Origin: an uncultured Bacilli bacterium
GTDB taxonomy: Bacteria > Bacillota_I > Bacilli_A > RF39 > UBA660
Reading direction: 5' to 3'
Length of the DNA: 22,300 bases
Assembly: GCA_910576985.1 (NCBI GenBank)
Contig: CAJTLA010000021.1
Span: forward strand, 1-22,300
A model generated the notes under the pieces. The model ran no database searches, was not told the origin of the DNA, and saw only the letters and a program-made list of their open reading frames with translations. The stretch's first letter is position 1, and every line of letters begins with the position of its first letter. A program made the translations under genes and the position numbers. Below, one piece after another: positions 21,429-22,300 of this stretch.

Positions 21429-22277
21429 TTAATGAATCGTATCATTGAATACTTTCTCAAATTTATCATAATTTATTCCGTCTGATGCATGCCATCTATT
21501 AATTGGATAAGCAAAGTCGTTTTTATGTTCAACTGACGATCTACCATATTCATCTACAAATTTTTCATCAAATGAAGGATATTCTTCACTGACTAATATG
21601 CCACAAATTCCAAGTATATCTAAAATTTTGCTTACTTCATTTTTATTACTTTTAAATATTTTTTCTTTTAAAATTAAATTGCGTAGTTTTCCAGCTTTAT
21701 CTTTTGGTTCTAATTTATTCACACAATTTAATATTCTTCTTAAAATATTTTTATCTTCGTCAGTTGGTATTACTTTAGGCAATTTAAAAAACTGTTCTAA
21801 ATCAAATAAGACGTAATCAAGATAGGTATGCCTTACCCCTCCAAATTTGTATCTTTCAAAGTTCAAGACATTTAATCCTTGATTTATTTCATCTTGATTT
21901 GGTTGTTTTTCCCAAGCAAACCAGCCACATAAAAAGCAATGTTTATTTCCACAATTACCATCTCCGATGTCTAATTTATGTTTTGGTATTGTTTTTGCGT
22001 AGTAAAAACTTCCTAAGGCAGAACGATATTCTAATTTTCTTGTGGATAAACTGTATAAAAAAGCATTGGCTATATCTATAGGATTTATTTTAAGTAATAA
22101 TTTTTTCAGTTTTTTTAAGGTTGCATCATGAGTTTCATAAATCGGATAATCAAACATGTATCCCTCACTTTTAGCATATTCAAAATCATCTTTTGAAATC
22201 GTTCCATCTTTCCAACCACCACTTGACCAGTATGTATTTAATAGAATATTTAATCCTTTATCTAATTTTTTATTCAC
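21429..22277 (-). CDS. Hypothetical protein with C-x4-C-x2-C motif
   Basis: 282 residues from the GTG at 22277, chosen because AGAGGTG sits at good spacing before it; the GTG at 22286 lies inside that site. The N-terminus reads MNKKLDKGLNILLNTYWSSG. A cluster NCGNKHCFLCGW (C109, C114, C117, H113) could bind zinc or a metal, and is followed by NFERYKFGGVRHTYLDY and VLFDLEQFFKLP. No signal peptide or membrane segment. I do not recognise a named family; function unknown. The upstream promoter lies beyond the window edge. Confidence 0.75.
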   Translation of the reverse strand: MNKKLDKGLNILLNTYWSSGGWKDGTISKDDFEYAKSEGYMFDYPIYETHDATLKKLKKLLLKINPIDIANAFLYSLSTRKLEYRSALGSFYYAKTIPKHKLDIGDGNCGNKHCFLCGWFAWEKQPNQDEINQGLNVLNFERYKFGGVRHTYLDYVLFDLEQFFKLPKVIPTDEDKNILRRILNCVNKLEPKDKAGKLRNLILKEKIFKSNKNEVSKILDILGICGILVSEEYPSFDEKFVDEYGRSSVEHKNDFAYPINRWHASDGINYDKFEKVFNDTIH

Positions 22278-22300
22278 ATTTATCACCTCTAAAATTTTTA

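Overview
The window is very AT-rich DNA from a low-GC, endospore-forming Bacillota. The evidence is a cotJ spore-coat pair, a tRNA with encoded CCA, purine-rich Shine-Dalgarno sites before most genes, a Ddl ligase, an ABC-F protein, and TGA used as a stop. The mixture of a large serine recombinase, TnpV, a MobC-like protein and IS3-family elements suggests a gut Clostridia/Bacilli-type genome. The species cannot be named from the sequence.

Layout. (1) 27-2457: a helicase IV-like UvrD-family helicase (minus strand) with an inserted nuclease-like segment. (2) 2472-4137: a CRISPR array with 21 repeats (20 at full length and close to identical, plus one whose first 7 nt have decayed), a further degenerate repeat at its left end, and an AT-rich presumed leader at its right end. 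No cas gene lies in the window. The repeat and spacer sizes fit subtype I-B, read on the minus strand. (3) 4139-5213: a spore-coat operon in which CotJA- and CotJB-like parts are fused, followed by cotJC. (4) 5304-5482: tRNA-His with promoter and terminator. (5) About 5515-13945: a decayed mobile region. It holds a small unknown gene, a large serine recombinase whose stop codon is supplied by an IS3-family insertion, a gene remnant, a tnpV cassette with a frameshift, an oriT-like region before a mobC-like gene but no relaxase, and cargo on the minus strand (YhcG/DUF1016 nuclease, a P-loop kinase interrupted by a stop codon, peptidase E). It ends with a second IS3-family element, a partial tandem copy of it, and a fragment of a second YhcG gene. 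(6) 13926-20366: chromosomal-looking genes: a small zinc-ribbon protein too short for usual ORF lists, D-Ala-D-Ala ligase, ABC-F ATPase, short-chain dehydrogenase, a DNA-deoxyinosine/uracil glycosylase-like protein, an AAA ATPase, a HExxH protein and a frameshifted unknown gene. (7) 20391-21400: about 0.85 kb without a long gene. It holds a strongly structured presumptive non-coding RNA behind a good promoter, a pair of direct repeats, and a 22-residue hydrophobic peptide gene whose predicted mRNA 5' end can pair with its own 3' end, as in type I toxin mRNAs. (8) 21429-22277: an unknown Cys-rich-motif protein.

The least explained pieces are the candidate type I toxin locus (21129-21396), the structured RNA (about 20430-20740), the relaxase-less oriT/mobC module (9711-10123), and the CRISPR array without cas genes. 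Three genes are broken by one-base changes in A6/A7 tracts. This may be real slippage or residual sequencing error and should be checked in reads before calling them pseudogenes.
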